A stretch of 64,000 nt of DNA from positions 1-64,000 of IMG/VR virus record IMGVR_UViG_3300042887_001883; one strand, written 5' to 3'. Below the pieces are notes generated by a model. It was not told the DNA's origin. It did no database searches and saw only the letters and a list, made by a program, of their open reading frames with translations. The position numbers and the translations under genes were made by a program. The number at the start of each line of letters is the position of its first letter. Within the stretch, counting starts at the first letter, position 1. Below, piece after piece: positions 24,965 to 33,905 of this stretch. The DNA comes from a virus.

Positions 24965-25402
24965 ATGATTAATGAAGATTCTGAAAATTTAATAAAATTC
25001 TTTGAAAGCTGTTCTTTAACTGCATATCAATGTCCGGCAAACATATGGACAATCGGTTGGGGTTCAACTAAGTATTCTAATGGTACCAAAGTTAAAAAGG
25101 GTGATAAAATTACCCAACAACAAGCAGATGAATTGTTTGATGTTATGATTAAAGAATTCGAAGCAGGTGTTAAAAAATTAGTAAAAGTTAAAATAAATGA
25201 AAATCAATTAGGAGCATTAGTATCCTTTGCATATAATTGCGGTTTAGGTAATTTAGCATCTAGTACATTATTGAAAAAAATAAATGCCTCTGATTTTGAT
25301 GGTGCAGATAATGAATTTAAAAAATGGAACAAAGGCGGTGGTAAAGTATTACCGGGATTAGTTAAAAGACGTTTGCAAGAAGCTGCTTTGTTTAACAAAT
25401 AA
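24965..25402 (+). CDS. GH24 lysozyme (muramidase)
   Basis: A 145-residue glycoside hydrolase family 24 enzyme cutting the MurNAc-GlcNAc bond of peptidoglycan. The triad is visible with T4-like spacing: E14 (FFESC), C23 in place of the T4 Asp (YQCPANIW) and T29 (WTIGWG). A Cys at this position is common in GH24 phage lysozymes. ALVSFAYNCGLGNL and PGLVKRRLQEAALF match the C-terminal lobe. It has no signal peptide or membrane anchor. Start set by the late box at 24930. It lies inside the tail cluster, 6 bp before an adhesin gene, and the gp5-like spike lacks its own lysozyme, so it could be the tail lysozyme; an endolysin role is the alternative. Confidence 0.9.
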   Translation: MINEDSENLIKFFESCSLTAYQCPANIWTIGWGSTKYSNGTKVKKGDKITQQQADELFDVMIKEFEAGVKKLVKVKINENQLGALVSFAYNCGLGNLASSTLLKKINASDFDGADNEFKKWNKGGGKVLPGLVKRRLQEAALFNK

Positions 25403-25408
25403 TATAAT

Positions 25409-27238
25409 ATGTCATATACCATTCGTCATTTCGATAAATCGAATACCACCCCAGCATTAGTGGTCAATGATAAAAAAACTGATAATGTTACTACCACTTT
25501 ATCATTTTATGGGGTAAATAGTGTTGATTTTGGTCAAGGATTAAATGAAAACTATTTACATTTGATGGAACATTTTTGTAATAAAGATATTGCTATTGCA
25601 AAATTAGTTCCTGGACAATTATGGTTTGATAAACCATTGAAAAAGATGAAAATATGGAATGGTAGTAGATGGCATATATTAAAAGAATATACTACAAATA
25701 AATTACCAAAAGGATTTGTTACTATTGTAGGTAATATTGTTAATGGTTCTACTGTATCAACAGCAAATACGTTAGTTGATGAGGATGGTCTAGGAGATTT
25801 TTCATATCAATGGTATTTGGATGCAGTTGCCATTAGAAATGCTACTGATGATACTTATAATATCGCATTATCAGATGTTGGGCATACTTTAGCCGTATCA
25901 TTGACCTATGTTGATGGTAATAATAATAAAGAAACCGTATATAGTAGACAATATCCAGTTAATGCGGCTGTTAATCATTTACCAACAGGTTCATTAACCA
26001 TTGATGGTGTTGTGGCAATTGGTGAATTATTGACAGCTACTATTAATAATATCGAAGATTCTGATGGTTTTATTGGTGGTAATTTTGGATGGTTGTTAAA
26101 TGGTGTAGATATTTCTGGTGAAAATAACCCCACCTATACCATTCAACCCGGTGATGGTGGTGCAACACTAAAAGCAAAATACTATTTTGTGGATTTGAAT
26201 AATAATAGTGAAACGGTATTTAGTAATGCAGTTGTGGTTCCATATGCAGTAACTACAACAACACAAGAGCCTACTACTACCACGACACAAGAGCCTACTA
26301 CCACAACTACATTACCTGGTGCCGCTGCATCTACTACCACAACCTCTACTACCACTACTGAAGTACCTACCACTACGACTACAACAGCTCGTCCAGATAC
26401 CTCGGAATTAGATGGTAAAATATCGTTATGTAATGCTATGGTCCCTGCATTAAAAGACCTGTGGTTTGAAGCAGTAACAGCTAGAATCACAACTGCACAG
26501 AATCTAGCGGATATCGAAAAATCCAGTGGTGACGACATTAATACATTGTCTCGAAGAATTGCATTACGTAACGCAGATTCCACAGCTATTGCTAAAGTTA
26601 ATTCAACATATGCTGCTTGGTTAAATGGTATAAATGCATGTATTCAAAATAAACAGGAGTTATTTAATCTTTTACAAAATAAATCATCGGCATTATCATT
26701 AACTCAAGCATATCAAACTAAATTAGAAATATTAAAATCTTCTATTGATGCAGCAATTGCCGCATATGATATTTCGGTAAATGATTATAGTTCGCAAATA
26801 GGAAAGAACACTAGTGATTACAATAGTACATTGGCCTCTCGACTGCAGTTGGAGTATTTAATAAATGATGCAGAGTCATTCGTTAATAAATATCAAACAG
26901 CTTGGTCTACTACATTTACGAATGCAGCATCAGTACATTTAAACATAGTAGCTATAATAAATGATAACTCATCAGTATCTGCGGTTACTGCATTATCCCA
27001 ATATAAAACCACTACTTTAAAAGATACTTACGATAAATTTAAAGCAATAAGTGATACGGCGGTGGCAAAATATGCATCGGTAGATGGTAATCGTAGTATT
27101 GACTTAGCTGCTAGATTTCAGTGGGATAAGTTGGCTGAGGACACGTTGGTATTTACAAACGCCTCAAAAACTAAATGGTTTAATTCTATTACTGAGGGTG
27201 CCACCCTTAACTCAGATGCACAAGACCTATTAACCTAA
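25409..27238 (+). CDS. Tail adhesin: module, two Ig-like domains, Thr linker, helical C-terminus
   Basis: A 609-residue protein. Residues about 27-88: module (FYGVNSVDFGQGLNEN, LMEHFC, GQLWFD, WNGSRW). Residues about 100-190 and 195-285: Ig-like repeats (FSYQWYLDAV; NFGWLLNGVDI). Residues about 285-330: Thr-rich linker (TTTTTQEPTTTT). Residues about 335-609: an all-helical Ala/Asn/Ser-rich region, probably a coiled-coil bundle, unlike the beta tips of its relatives. It could be a stalk that carries another protein. Co-transcribed with the lysozyme. Confidence 0.7.
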   Translation: MSYTIRHFDKSNTTPALVVNDKKTDNVTTTLSFYGVNSVDFGQGLNENYLHLMEHFCNKDIAIAKLVPGQLWFDKPLKKMKIWNGSRWHILKEYTTNKLPKGFVTIVGNIVNGSTVSTANTLVDEDGLGDFSYQWYLDAVAIRNATDDTYNIALSDVGHTLAVSLTYVDGNNNKETVYSRQYPVNAAVNHLPTGSLTIDGVVAIGELLTATINNIEDSDGFIGGNFGWLLNGVDISGENNPTYTIQPGDGGATLKAKYYFVDLNNNSETVFSNAVVVPYAVTTTTQEPTTTTTQEPTTTTTLPGAAASTTTTSTTTTEVPTTTTTTARPDTSELDGKISLCNAMVPALKDLWFEAVTARITTAQNLADIEKSSGDDINTLSRRIALRNADSTAIAKVNSTYAAWLNGINACIQNKQELFNLLQNKSSALSLTQAYQTKLEILKSSIDAAIAAYDISVNDYSSQIGKNTSDYNSTLASRLQLEYLINDAESFVNKYQTAWSTTFTNAASVHLNIVAIINDNSSVSAVTALSQYKTTTLKDTYDKFKAISDTAVAKYASVDGNRSIDLAARFQWDKLAEDTLVFTNASKTKWFNSITEGATLNSDAQDLLT

Positions 27239-27250
27239 TGTTAAGTAAAT

Positions 27251-28522
27251 ATGACCAATTATAAAATAAAAAAATATAATGGTGTAGATGCTCCAATTCC
27301 AGAATTGGTGGAGCATTCTAATACTGCTGATACGTCAACCAGCCTTACTTTTTATAGTAAAGGATATGATAATGGTTCTGCATTAAATACTAACATTTTG
27401 CGATTAATGGAACATTTCCATTCTTTAACAAAACCAACAAATCCAGTAATGGGACAATTATGGTTTGATGGTCTTAATAGAAAAATGGCAGTCTATAATG
27501 GTAAGGTTTGGGATTATTTGAAATTTGGTGTTATTATACCAAAAGAATTACAGTGGACTGGTACATTATCACAAAATACCGTTGGTCAAGATTCTACTAT
27601 TTCTGGTACTATTACGGTAACAGCAACAGCATGTACATTTAACAACATATTATCTACTAATATTAATCAATCATTATCCGATTATATTATTACTGGTTCT
27701 ATACCATCAGGACTATCATTAAACGTAACGTCGCATAATGTAATAGATAGTACTGTTGATATTACTGTATCTGGTACCGTTCCATCATCAACAACATCAT
27801 TTAATTTTAAAATAGCCTTTACCGCTAACGCATTTTCAGATGTTTTAGATATTTCAGAAGTATCTAATCCAGATAATACCATTGTTATTCCTATGGTATA
27901 TAATCCACCAACAACTACTTCTACTACGGCAGCACCGACGACTACTACAACCGTAGCTCCAACTACCACTACTACGGCTGCCCCTATTACTACCACTACC
28001 ACCGTAGCGGGAACTGTTCCATTAACTACGTTTAGTAGTATTAAACTTGGTGTAACTTGGGGTGGGGCAGTCGATTTAGATACCGTAGTAGCAGCATATG
28101 ATGCTAATGGAGTCTGTACAGCCATGAAAACGGCAGTATCCCCAGCTACTATTGCTGGTGTTACATATGGTGGGGATATTACCACTGGTGGGATTGAAGA
28201 ATACTACAATATTGATTTAACACAATTAACGTGTAGTAGATTGGTTCTAGGTATTTTGGAATATACTGATAATTCATTTACCAGTATGTCTAGTTTATCT
28301 ACTAGAATCGTAGATAATACCTCATCTACTAATATTGCCAACTTTAATTTAACTACTATTGCAAAAACTCCATCAAATACTCCTAATACCACATGTATAG
28401 TTGGGGTATTTACAAAAACTGGTTCATCATGGAGCTTTGTATCTTATCAAAAATTGATAAATTCTCATAGTGGTAAACATGCCATTGTTGCTGGCGATTT
28501 ATATACTTCTTTAGGATTGTAA
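27251..28522 (+). CDS. Tail adhesin: module, beta-domain, Thr linker, TerD-like tip
   Basis: A 423-residue protein. Module at about 27-92 (FYSKGYDNGSALNTN, LMEHF, GQLWFDG, YNGKVW). Beta-domain at about 97-205 (LQWTGTLSQNTVGQDS to AFTANAF). Thr/Ala/Pro linker at about 220-255. TerD-like tip at about 260-423: LGVTWGGAVDLDTVVAAYD, then GGDITTGGIEEYYNIDL, then LVLGILEYT, and VGVFTKTGSSWSF. The tip is closely similar to that of the next gene and of the 14030-15073 gene. It starts 12 bp after its upstream neighbour. Confidence 0.75.
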   Translation: MTNYKIKKYNGVDAPIPELVEHSNTADTSTSLTFYSKGYDNGSALNTNILRLMEHFHSLTKPTNPVMGQLWFDGLNRKMAVYNGKVWDYLKFGVIIPKELQWTGTLSQNTVGQDSTISGTITVTATACTFNNILSTNINQSLSDYIITGSIPSGLSLNVTSHNVIDSTVDITVSGTVPSSTTSFNFKIAFTANAFSDVLDISEVSNPDNTIVIPMVYNPPTTTSTTAAPTTTTTVAPTTTTTAAPITTTTTVAGTVPLTTFSSIKLGVTWGGAVDLDTVVAAYDANGVCTAMKTAVSPATIAGVTYGGDITTGGIEEYYNIDLTQLTCSRLVLGILEYTDNSFTSMSSLSTRIVDNTSSTNIANFNLTTIAKTPSNTPNTTCIVGVFTKTGSSWSFVSYQKLINSHSGKHAIVAGDLYTSLGL

Positions 28523-28524
28523 TT

Positions 28525-31107
28525 ATGCATAAATCATATAACCTTAAAAAATATAATGGTGATAATGCTCCTATTACACATATAGAAGATGTCACTGGTG
28601 TAGATACTTCTACCAGTCTAACCTTTTATGGTAAAAATTTTCAACATTACGGAAAAGGATTTAATGAAAATTTCTTACACCTAATGGAAAAATTTCGGTC
28701 TAATTCTGCATCAGCACCTACCAATCCCATGATGGGGCAAATGTGGTTTGATGATACATTAAAACAGATGATGGTATATAATGGTACTGTCTGGGATATC
28801 TTAATTACTGTATTACCACAACAATTAAATTGGTCTGGTAGTTTTACACAAGTAATATCTGGTAACAATTCATCATTCTCTGGTACCGTAATTGCGCAAG
28901 GTAGTAATTGTAAATTTAATACCATTATTACTCCTTTTGATTATACTATTACTAATTTATTACCAAATTTTACTCCAACAATTGCTGTAGATACAACAAC
29001 AAACCAAATCAGCATTACCTTATCGGGAAGTATTGTAAAAACTACACCATCATTTACTTTTAATATAGCTTTTAAGCAATCAGCCTTCACTAATGTTTAT
29101 GATATTGTTGATTTATTATATAACCCAAAAGCTATAGCATTAAATTTTGCATCAGTTACTAATAATTTACCTGGTGGTGACGTTATTATTACTGGTATAC
29201 CAACTGTTGATGAAACACTAACAGCTTCTAATAATCTTACTGATGCTGATGGTATCGGGACGATATATTACCAATGGATGAAAAATGGAATTAATATCAA
29301 TAGTGCTACATATCCTAATTATACAGTAGCATCATCAGATGTTAGTTCTGTCATTACTGTAAAAGCCTTCTATACTGACGATTTAGGATTTTATAATAGT
29401 AAAACTAGTGCTGGTGTTACTATTGCAGTACCATTAGTACCATCAGTAGCATTATCTATTGTCACCCCATTTATCGAAAAATCTACAAATGTTGGTGAAT
29501 TTGAAGGTAAAATTAAAATTACCACTACTGATTGTACAATCAAGTCAATATATGATTATGCTACACAAATTGCAGCAGCATTTAATAATATTAAAGATTC
29601 TAGTAATGGCCCAGCATCAATCGACCCAGTAGTTATAGTTAAAGATATTGCATCAACCAGTACCGAATTATTATTAACTATTACGGCAACATCTGATATT
29701 CATCAAACTAATCTTTCTGGTAATATAATCATAGATTCTTTGTTACTATCAGCTACCGTAGATTCTTCTCAATTGTTATTACCTATTACGATAACCATGC
29801 GACCAGCATCGGTAGATATTGTGTGGGATAATACAAATATGCTTCAAGAGGAATTGAATTTAAATGATGGTACAATGACTGGACAATTATTGGTAAATCT
29901 GCCTACCGATTTCACATTTGTTGCATCCCCATCAATAACTATGACACCGATAGCAGGATTAACACCAGTTATAACATTAAATACCGCAAAAACAGTAGGA
30001 ACCATCACCTTAACTGGACAAGCTACTACTCACGATGTTGATTATACTAATATCACGTTTACCGTATTAGCTTCTGATATAACCACAACAACATTAGGCT
30101 CGATAACACCAGCATCATTAGCACACACTATTGATATCGGTATGACCGCACCAGTGTATAATGTTACCTGGGATAATTCAAATCCATTAATTGAAGATAT
30201 TTCTTTAAATGATGGAACCATTTCTGGACAATTGAAAGCAATATTACCAACAGGATTTACTTTTAATAGTGCTTTGGTGACTATGACACCCACTATAGCC
30301 GGTACCACAGTAGTACCAACATTAAATGTAGCAACCAATGAATTAACTATTACCTTAACCGGACAAGCAACTACTCATGATACCACATATTCTAATATTA
30401 CCTTCGATTTAGGGGTAACAAATACGTCTAATACCATACCAGGAACATTAGATGTTACTACTTTATCACATACTGTTGATATTACTATGTATCCTGTTCC
30501 TACTACAACTACTACCACTGTCGTACCAACTACAACTACCACTGTCGTACCAACTACAACTACTACTGTCGTACCAACTACTACCACAACAACAGTAGCA
30601 CCAGTAATATTGAATTATAGTAGTATTAAATTAGGGGTTACTTGGGGTGGAGCAGTCGATTTAGATACTGTCGTCGCCGCATATGATTCATCTGGCATTT
30701 GTACAAAAATGAAAACGGCAGTACACCCAGATGCTATTACCGGTGTGGTTTATGGTGGTGATGTTACAACAGGTGGTATAGAAGAATACTATAATATTGA
30801 TTTAACTGCCGTTACCGATGATAAATTAGTATTAGGTATTTTAGAATATACTGCTAACTCGTTTACATCTATGACTAGCTTAACAAGCCGAATAGTAGAT
30901 AACAGTACCAGTACTAACATTGTTCAAACTATCATCCCAACCGTTACTAAGAGTGTATCAAATACTGCAAATACCACATATATTGTCGGAGTATTTACAA
31001 AATCTGGTGGGAATTGGAGCTTCACCCCTTATCAAAAATTATTAAATTCACACAATGGTATCCATGCCATCTGGCCAGGAGACACGTTTGCATCATTAGG
31101 ATTATAA
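28525..31107 (+). CDS. Large tail adhesin: module, four beta-domains, Ig-like domain, Thr linker, TerD-like tip
   Basis: An 860-residue protein and the longest TerD-tipped member. Module at about 30-95 (FYGKNFQHYGKGFNEN, LMEKF, GQMWFDD, YNGTVW). Then a beta-domain (LNWSGSFTQ), an Ig-like domain (VDETLTASNNLTDADG), another beta-domain (LSIVTPFIEKSTN), and two closely related copies (VWDNTNMLQEELNLNDGT and VTWDNSNPLIEDISLNDGT, both with TLTGQATTHD). A Thr/Val/Pro linker of 8-residue repeats precedes the tip (about 695-860; TWGGAVDLDTVVAAYD). It starts 2 bp after the previous gene and ends at the leftward 31108 gene with no visible terminator. Confidence 0.75.
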   Translation: MHKSYNLKKYNGDNAPITHIEDVTGVDTSTSLTFYGKNFQHYGKGFNENFLHLMEKFRSNSASAPTNPMMGQMWFDDTLKQMMVYNGTVWDILITVLPQQLNWSGSFTQVISGNNSSFSGTVIAQGSNCKFNTIITPFDYTITNLLPNFTPTIAVDTTTNQISITLSGSIVKTTPSFTFNIAFKQSAFTNVYDIVDLLYNPKAIALNFASVTNNLPGGDVIITGIPTVDETLTASNNLTDADGIGTIYYQWMKNGININSATYPNYTVASSDVSSVITVKAFYTDDLGFYNSKTSAGVTIAVPLVPSVALSIVTPFIEKSTNVGEFEGKIKITTTDCTIKSIYDYATQIAAAFNNIKDSSNGPASIDPVVIVKDIASTSTELLLTITATSDIHQTNLSGNIIIDSLLLSATVDSSQLLLPITITMRPASVDIVWDNTNMLQEELNLNDGTMTGQLLVNLPTDFTFVASPSITMTPIAGLTPVITLNTAKTVGTITLTGQATTHDVDYTNITFTVLASDITTTTLGSITPASLAHTIDIGMTAPVYNVTWDNSNPLIEDISLNDGTISGQLKAILPTGFTFNSALVTMTPTIAGTTVVPTLNVATNELTITLTGQATTHDTTYSNITFDLGVTNTSNTIPGTLDVTTLSHTVDITMYPVPTTTTTTVVPTTTTTVVPTTTTTVVPTTTTTTVAPVILNYSSIKLGVTWGGAVDLDTVVAAYDSSGICTKMKTAVHPDAITGVVYGGDVTTGGIEEYYNIDLTAVTDDKLVLGILEYTANSFTSMTSLTSRIVDNSTSTNIVQTIIPTVTKSVSNTANTTYIVGVFTKSGGNWSFTPYQKLLNSHNGIHAIWPGDTFASLGL

Positions 31108-31344
31108 TTATTCCCAATGGTCATCAATAACTTCTTCGTCTCTTGCTATAATATAAGTACGGTTATCGTGTTTCACACGATAACCTACATCATTTAAATG
31201 GTCTTTAAAGAATTCATAAAATTTATTCTGAAAATGATAATCAATTTTATCATTTAATTCTTGTTCTGTTATTACTATCCCTTCGGGAGATATTATCAAT
31301 AATTTTAAATATTTAGATAATATTTTGTAAAAATTTTGTTTCAT
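31108..31344 (-). CDS. Small hypothetical protein (early-type)
   Basis: A 78-residue charged, helical protein (MKQNFYKILSKYLKLL...) ending directly against the stop of the adhesin gene. AGGAGA precedes the ATG, and a near-consensus sigma70 promoter lies at 31371-31399, so it is likely expressed early by host polymerase. No motif recognised. Confidence 0.75.
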   Translation of the reverse strand: MKQNFYKILSKYLKLLIISPEGIVITEQELNDKIDYHFQNKFYEFFKDHLNDVGYRVKHDNRTYIIARDEEVIDDHWE

Positions 31345-31370
31345 TTTTTCTCCTATATGTTATTATCAAA

Positions 31371-31399
31371 ATTATAATAAATATTGTATCTTCCGTCAA
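31371..31399 (-). promoter_or_regulatory. Near-consensus sigma70 promoter for the 31108-31344 gene
   Basis: On the minus strand: TTGACG (31394-31399), a 17-bp spacer, TATAAT (31371-31376). Its -10 box overlaps the rightward late-type box AATAAATA at 31376-31383, so early leftward and late rightward transcription may exclude each other. Confidence 0.7.
31376..31383 (+). promoter_or_regulatory. Late promoter-like box AATAAATA for the 31415-32988 pair
   Basis: AATAAATA 32 bp before the ATG at 31415, at the usual late spacing; the same variant precedes the prohead protease and the large terminase. Confidence 0.5.
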
Positions 31400-31414
31400 G
31401 AAATTTCTTAATAT

Positions 31415-31939
31415 ATGTTACTAATAGAATTACATAATCCTAATGTACAGTCACTGATATATAAGGATATTCCACCAGAATTATACCATCTTTCTAAGGA
31501 TGCTAATCTTAAAAAATTATCACCTAGAATACCTAAAGATGTTACAAATACTGAAAATCCATTTGAAGAAAATACCATTCCTAGAATATCATTTTCAGAA
31601 TCTATCAATGGTTGCATTCTTGGCTTACAATTAAAAAAATCACAATTTGAAAAAGGTATTTGTCGATTCTATGTATATCAACCTATAATAATGGAACATA
31701 CTCATTTAGTATCTAATGATAACATAAACAATAATAGATTAGTATTTGATTCTATGATAACCAAAGAATGGTGGGGATTGAATACAGTACATGTTAAAAA
31801 AATAGGAATTATTGAAGTACAAGAAAAACCTTTTAAAACAATAGAATTTACACCATTAAGAATTGGTGATAAGAAATTTTTAAAACCTAATGGTAAATTA
31901 GATACCTTTCAATATGATTTCAAGTGGGTTAAACAATGA
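31415..31939 (+). CDS. Hypothetical protein with a YHLSKD..L..L.PRIP motif
   Basis: A 174-residue protein. The start of the domain (LYHLSKDANLKKLSPRIP, about 24-42), a Pro-Arg-Ile-Ser-Phe-Ser element (about 57-62) and a FYVYQP strand recall a family of short uncharacterised phage and bacterial proteins that I associate with a small ADP-ribosyltransferase-like fold. That link is tentative. It overlaps the next gene by 4 bp (ATGA), and the two probably work together or reach the virion together. Confidence 0.7.
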   Translation: MLLIELHNPNVQSLIYKDIPPELYHLSKDANLKKLSPRIPKDVTNTENPFEENTIPRISFSESINGCILGLQLKKSQFEKGICRFYVYQPIIMEHTHLVSNDNINNNRLVFDSMITKEWWGLNTVHVKKIGIIEVQEKPFKTIEFTPLRIGDKKFLKPNGKLDTFQYDFKWVKQ

Positions 31940-32988
31940 AATTAGTAGAATTATTTGAAGCTAGAAAAAATCCAGAATTGAACCTAAGATTGTCAGCATA
32001 TGAACAATTATCCGATTATAAAAGTGACCCGCATGCCTATATTCATTTTTCAAATCAAAATAAATTGGGTATCAATCCTAATGAAAAAGTATATAATGGT
32101 GAAAAGGTATCAGAAACACCATTAGGGATATATGCATACCCATTGAAAGAATCTTGGAAACATTATAAAGTAGACCATTCCCAATCCTTTATGGAATTTC
32201 CACATTCTAAAAAGAAACCATTCATATTATTGTTTAAATATGATAAACCATTAGTAGATGTATCAAAATATAAAAATTTAGAAGAAGATACTGCAAATTT
32301 ACATGCAAAATATTCTCATCTTATTGATGTTGATGCAGCCTTAGAAAAAGCTAAACATGAAGTGTATAATCCAACACAGTTTCAAGTATTTTGGAGATTA
32401 ACCCATAATGTTGCTCAACAGTTACATCCAGAACATGTTTCACATCAATGGAATACCGTTCTAAGAGCATTAGGGTATGATGGTTTCCATGATAAGTACG
32501 GTAAAGGATGGTTGCACCATAGTGAACCAATACAATCAGTATTATTAAAATACCAAAATATTGAAGTATTAGATATGGTTCTTAATAAAGATTATAGAAA
32601 TCTAAAAACAGAATTGATGGATATTGATTCTCCTACAGAATTGGTAGAAGTTATTAAAGATAAAACAGTAAAAATTAGAAATGTATTAATATCTATAGAC
32701 CATACATTAGTAACATACCTTCATAAATATCTACAACAAGTTAGTGATAGTGGTAGATTGATGCAATTTATTAATAATAGACCACCTACTGATATGAAAT
32801 TATTATTATTAATATGGTTAAATGGTCATGCCAATATTAGCCATCAAGACCATCATATGATTGAACATATTAAAAAAACCTTCGATGCATCATCTGATAA
32901 AATTTTAGCCTATGCTAAACATATTGCAAAAATTAAATGGAATGAGGATATTCTTGTCCATAATTTAGATTTATTAAAAACATTATGA
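31936..32988 (+). CDS. Candidate internal head protein, possibly ADP-ribosyltransferase-like
   Basis: A 350-residue protein. Its first residues, MKLVELFEA, resemble the capsid-targeting sequence of T4 internal proteins (Alt begins MELITELFDE), and LFE fits the (L/I)xE cleavage rule of gp21. Residues about 35-70 hold YIHFSNQNKLGINP and TPLGIYAYPL, and residues about 170-195 hold LRALGYDGFHDKYGKGWLH. Such blocks occur in large-phage proteins thought to be toxin-like transferases; the catalytic residues are not clear to me. The C-terminal 150 residues are helical. A rightward terminator follows directly. Confidence 0.6.
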   Translation: MKLVELFEARKNPELNLRLSAYEQLSDYKSDPHAYIHFSNQNKLGINPNEKVYNGEKVSETPLGIYAYPLKESWKHYKVDHSQSFMEFPHSKKKPFILLFKYDKPLVDVSKYKNLEEDTANLHAKYSHLIDVDAALEKAKHEVYNPTQFQVFWRLTHNVAQQLHPEHVSHQWNTVLRALGYDGFHDKYGKGWLHHSEPIQSVLLKYQNIEVLDMVLNKDYRNLKTELMDIDSPTELVEVIKDKTVKIRNVLISIDHTLVTYLHKYLQQVSDSGRLMQFINNRPPTDMKLLLLIWLNGHANISHQDHHMIEHIKKTFDASSDKILAYAKHIAKIKWNEDILVHNLDLLKTL

Positions 32989-33016
32989 TAAAACCCCTCC
33001 TTCGGAGGGGTTTTTT
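32989..33016. terminator. Bidirectional terminator
   Basis: CCCCTCC (32994-33000), loop TTC, GGAGGGG (33004-33010), flanked by A and T runs. It serves the rightward 31936 gene and the leftward 33015 gene. Confidence 0.9.
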
Positions 33017-33410
33017 ATACCCTTTCAAATATTTTTACAAAGTATAAGGTATAAGGTAATTTTAAAAAGTATCCAATATTGAAATTATCATAATCATAGA
33101 ATCGTTCAACCACTTGTGTTATTAATGTATCCTCTACTATTCCTTCATATTCATAATGTTTTTCATATCCTTGAATAATAGTAATGTTTTTAGGTTCATA
33201 ATAAGACCATTCATCAAAGGTGTCACCATCAGGGTAATATTTTAACAAATCCGTTCTTGTTAATTTTTTAAAATCATCCTCATCATTGATGATAATTTTA
33301 TCATAGGATAATATTTTTAATTCTGAAATATCACCATCCGATGCTGGGTAAGTAGAATAATATTTACCGTTGGATTGTGTATATATTTCATATAAATTTA
33401 TGTTTTTCAT
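33015..33410 (-). CDS. Hypothetical protein (early-type)
   Basis: A 131-residue Tyr/Asp-rich soluble protein (MKNINLYEIYTQSNGKYY...). The ATG at 33410 is preceded by AGGAGA and is preferred over the longer frame from 33614, which would overlap the start of the rightward 33490 gene. A moderate sigma70-like promoter lies upstream. No family recognised. Confidence 0.75.
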   Translation of the reverse strand: MKNINLYEIYTQSNGKYYSTYPASDGDISELKILSYDKIIINDEDDFKKLTRTDLLKYYPDGDTFDEWSYYEPKNITIIQGYEKHYEYEGIVEDTLITQVVERFYDYDNFNIGYFLKLPYTLYFVKIFERV

Positions 33411-33435
33411 ATATTTTCTCCTATTTGGAGACAAT

Positions 33436-33463
33436 ATCATATCATATTTTTCAAAAAAGTAAA
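33436..33463 (-). promoter_or_regulatory. Possible sigma70-like promoter for the 33015-33410 gene
   Basis: On the minus strand: TTTACT (33458-33463), 16-bp spacer, TATGAT (33436-33441). A weaker match than its counterparts at 31371 and 46098; in AT-rich DNA this could be chance. Confidence 0.35.
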
Positions 33464-33489
33464 TAATATATTTAAAAGGAGAAACATTA

Positions 33490-33849
33490 ATGGCAATTCG
33501 TAATCCTACCTCATTAGTAGTAAAATTCAATGCCGATTTACAATACGATATTGGTGGTGGTGGTAAAGTGAATTCAGTAGCATTATTATCAGATGAAACT
33601 ACGTTACCATTCAATTCTTATATACATGGTAGTTTAGATATTTCAAATGCTACTGCTGAAATCACATTAGGTAAGGCTACTACCGTAGTATTAATTGCTG
33701 ATGATATTGTATCTGTGAACAATGATAATATGACAAATGCTATTGAGACCAAGTTATTTTCATATAGTGGAGCATTAGATACTTTCTACGTTTCCACCAC
33801 ATCTACAACACCTGTCACTATTGAATATGTTTTAGGTACCAGCGATTAA
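33490..33849 (+). CDS. Small beta-rich protein, possible virion decoration or fibre protein
   Basis: A 119-residue protein with a strong AAAGGAG ribosome site. It is Ala/Thr/Val-rich with alternating beta-strand pattern, includes a GGGG stretch near residue 22, and lacks charged clusters or Cys. It begins the rightward neck and tail-completion block, so a structural role is plausible. I see no late box in the expected place. No family recognised. Confidence 0.65.
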   Translation: MAIRNPTSLVVKFNADLQYDIGGGGKVNSVALLSDETTLPFNSYIHGSLDISNATAEITLGKATTVVLIADDIVSVNNDNMTNAIETKLFSYSGALDTFYVSTTSTTPVTIEYVLGTSD

Positions 33850-33867
33850 TCAACGGTTCCATTTTTT

Positions 33868-33875
33868 CATAAATA
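33868..33875 (+). promoter_or_regulatory. Late promoter box CATAAATA for the neck operon
   Basis: CATAAATA 38 bp before the ATG at 33906. The same C-variant precedes the sheath, tube and 49521 genes. Confidence 0.65.
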
Positions 33876-33905
33876 TTTATTTTTAATATCTATGAAAAAA
33901 TACCT

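Noticed and set aside
33411-33614. N-terminal extension of the 33015 gene
   Set aside because: The ATG at 33410 has a strong AGGAGA site, and the extension would run through the promoter region and the start of the rightward 33490 gene.
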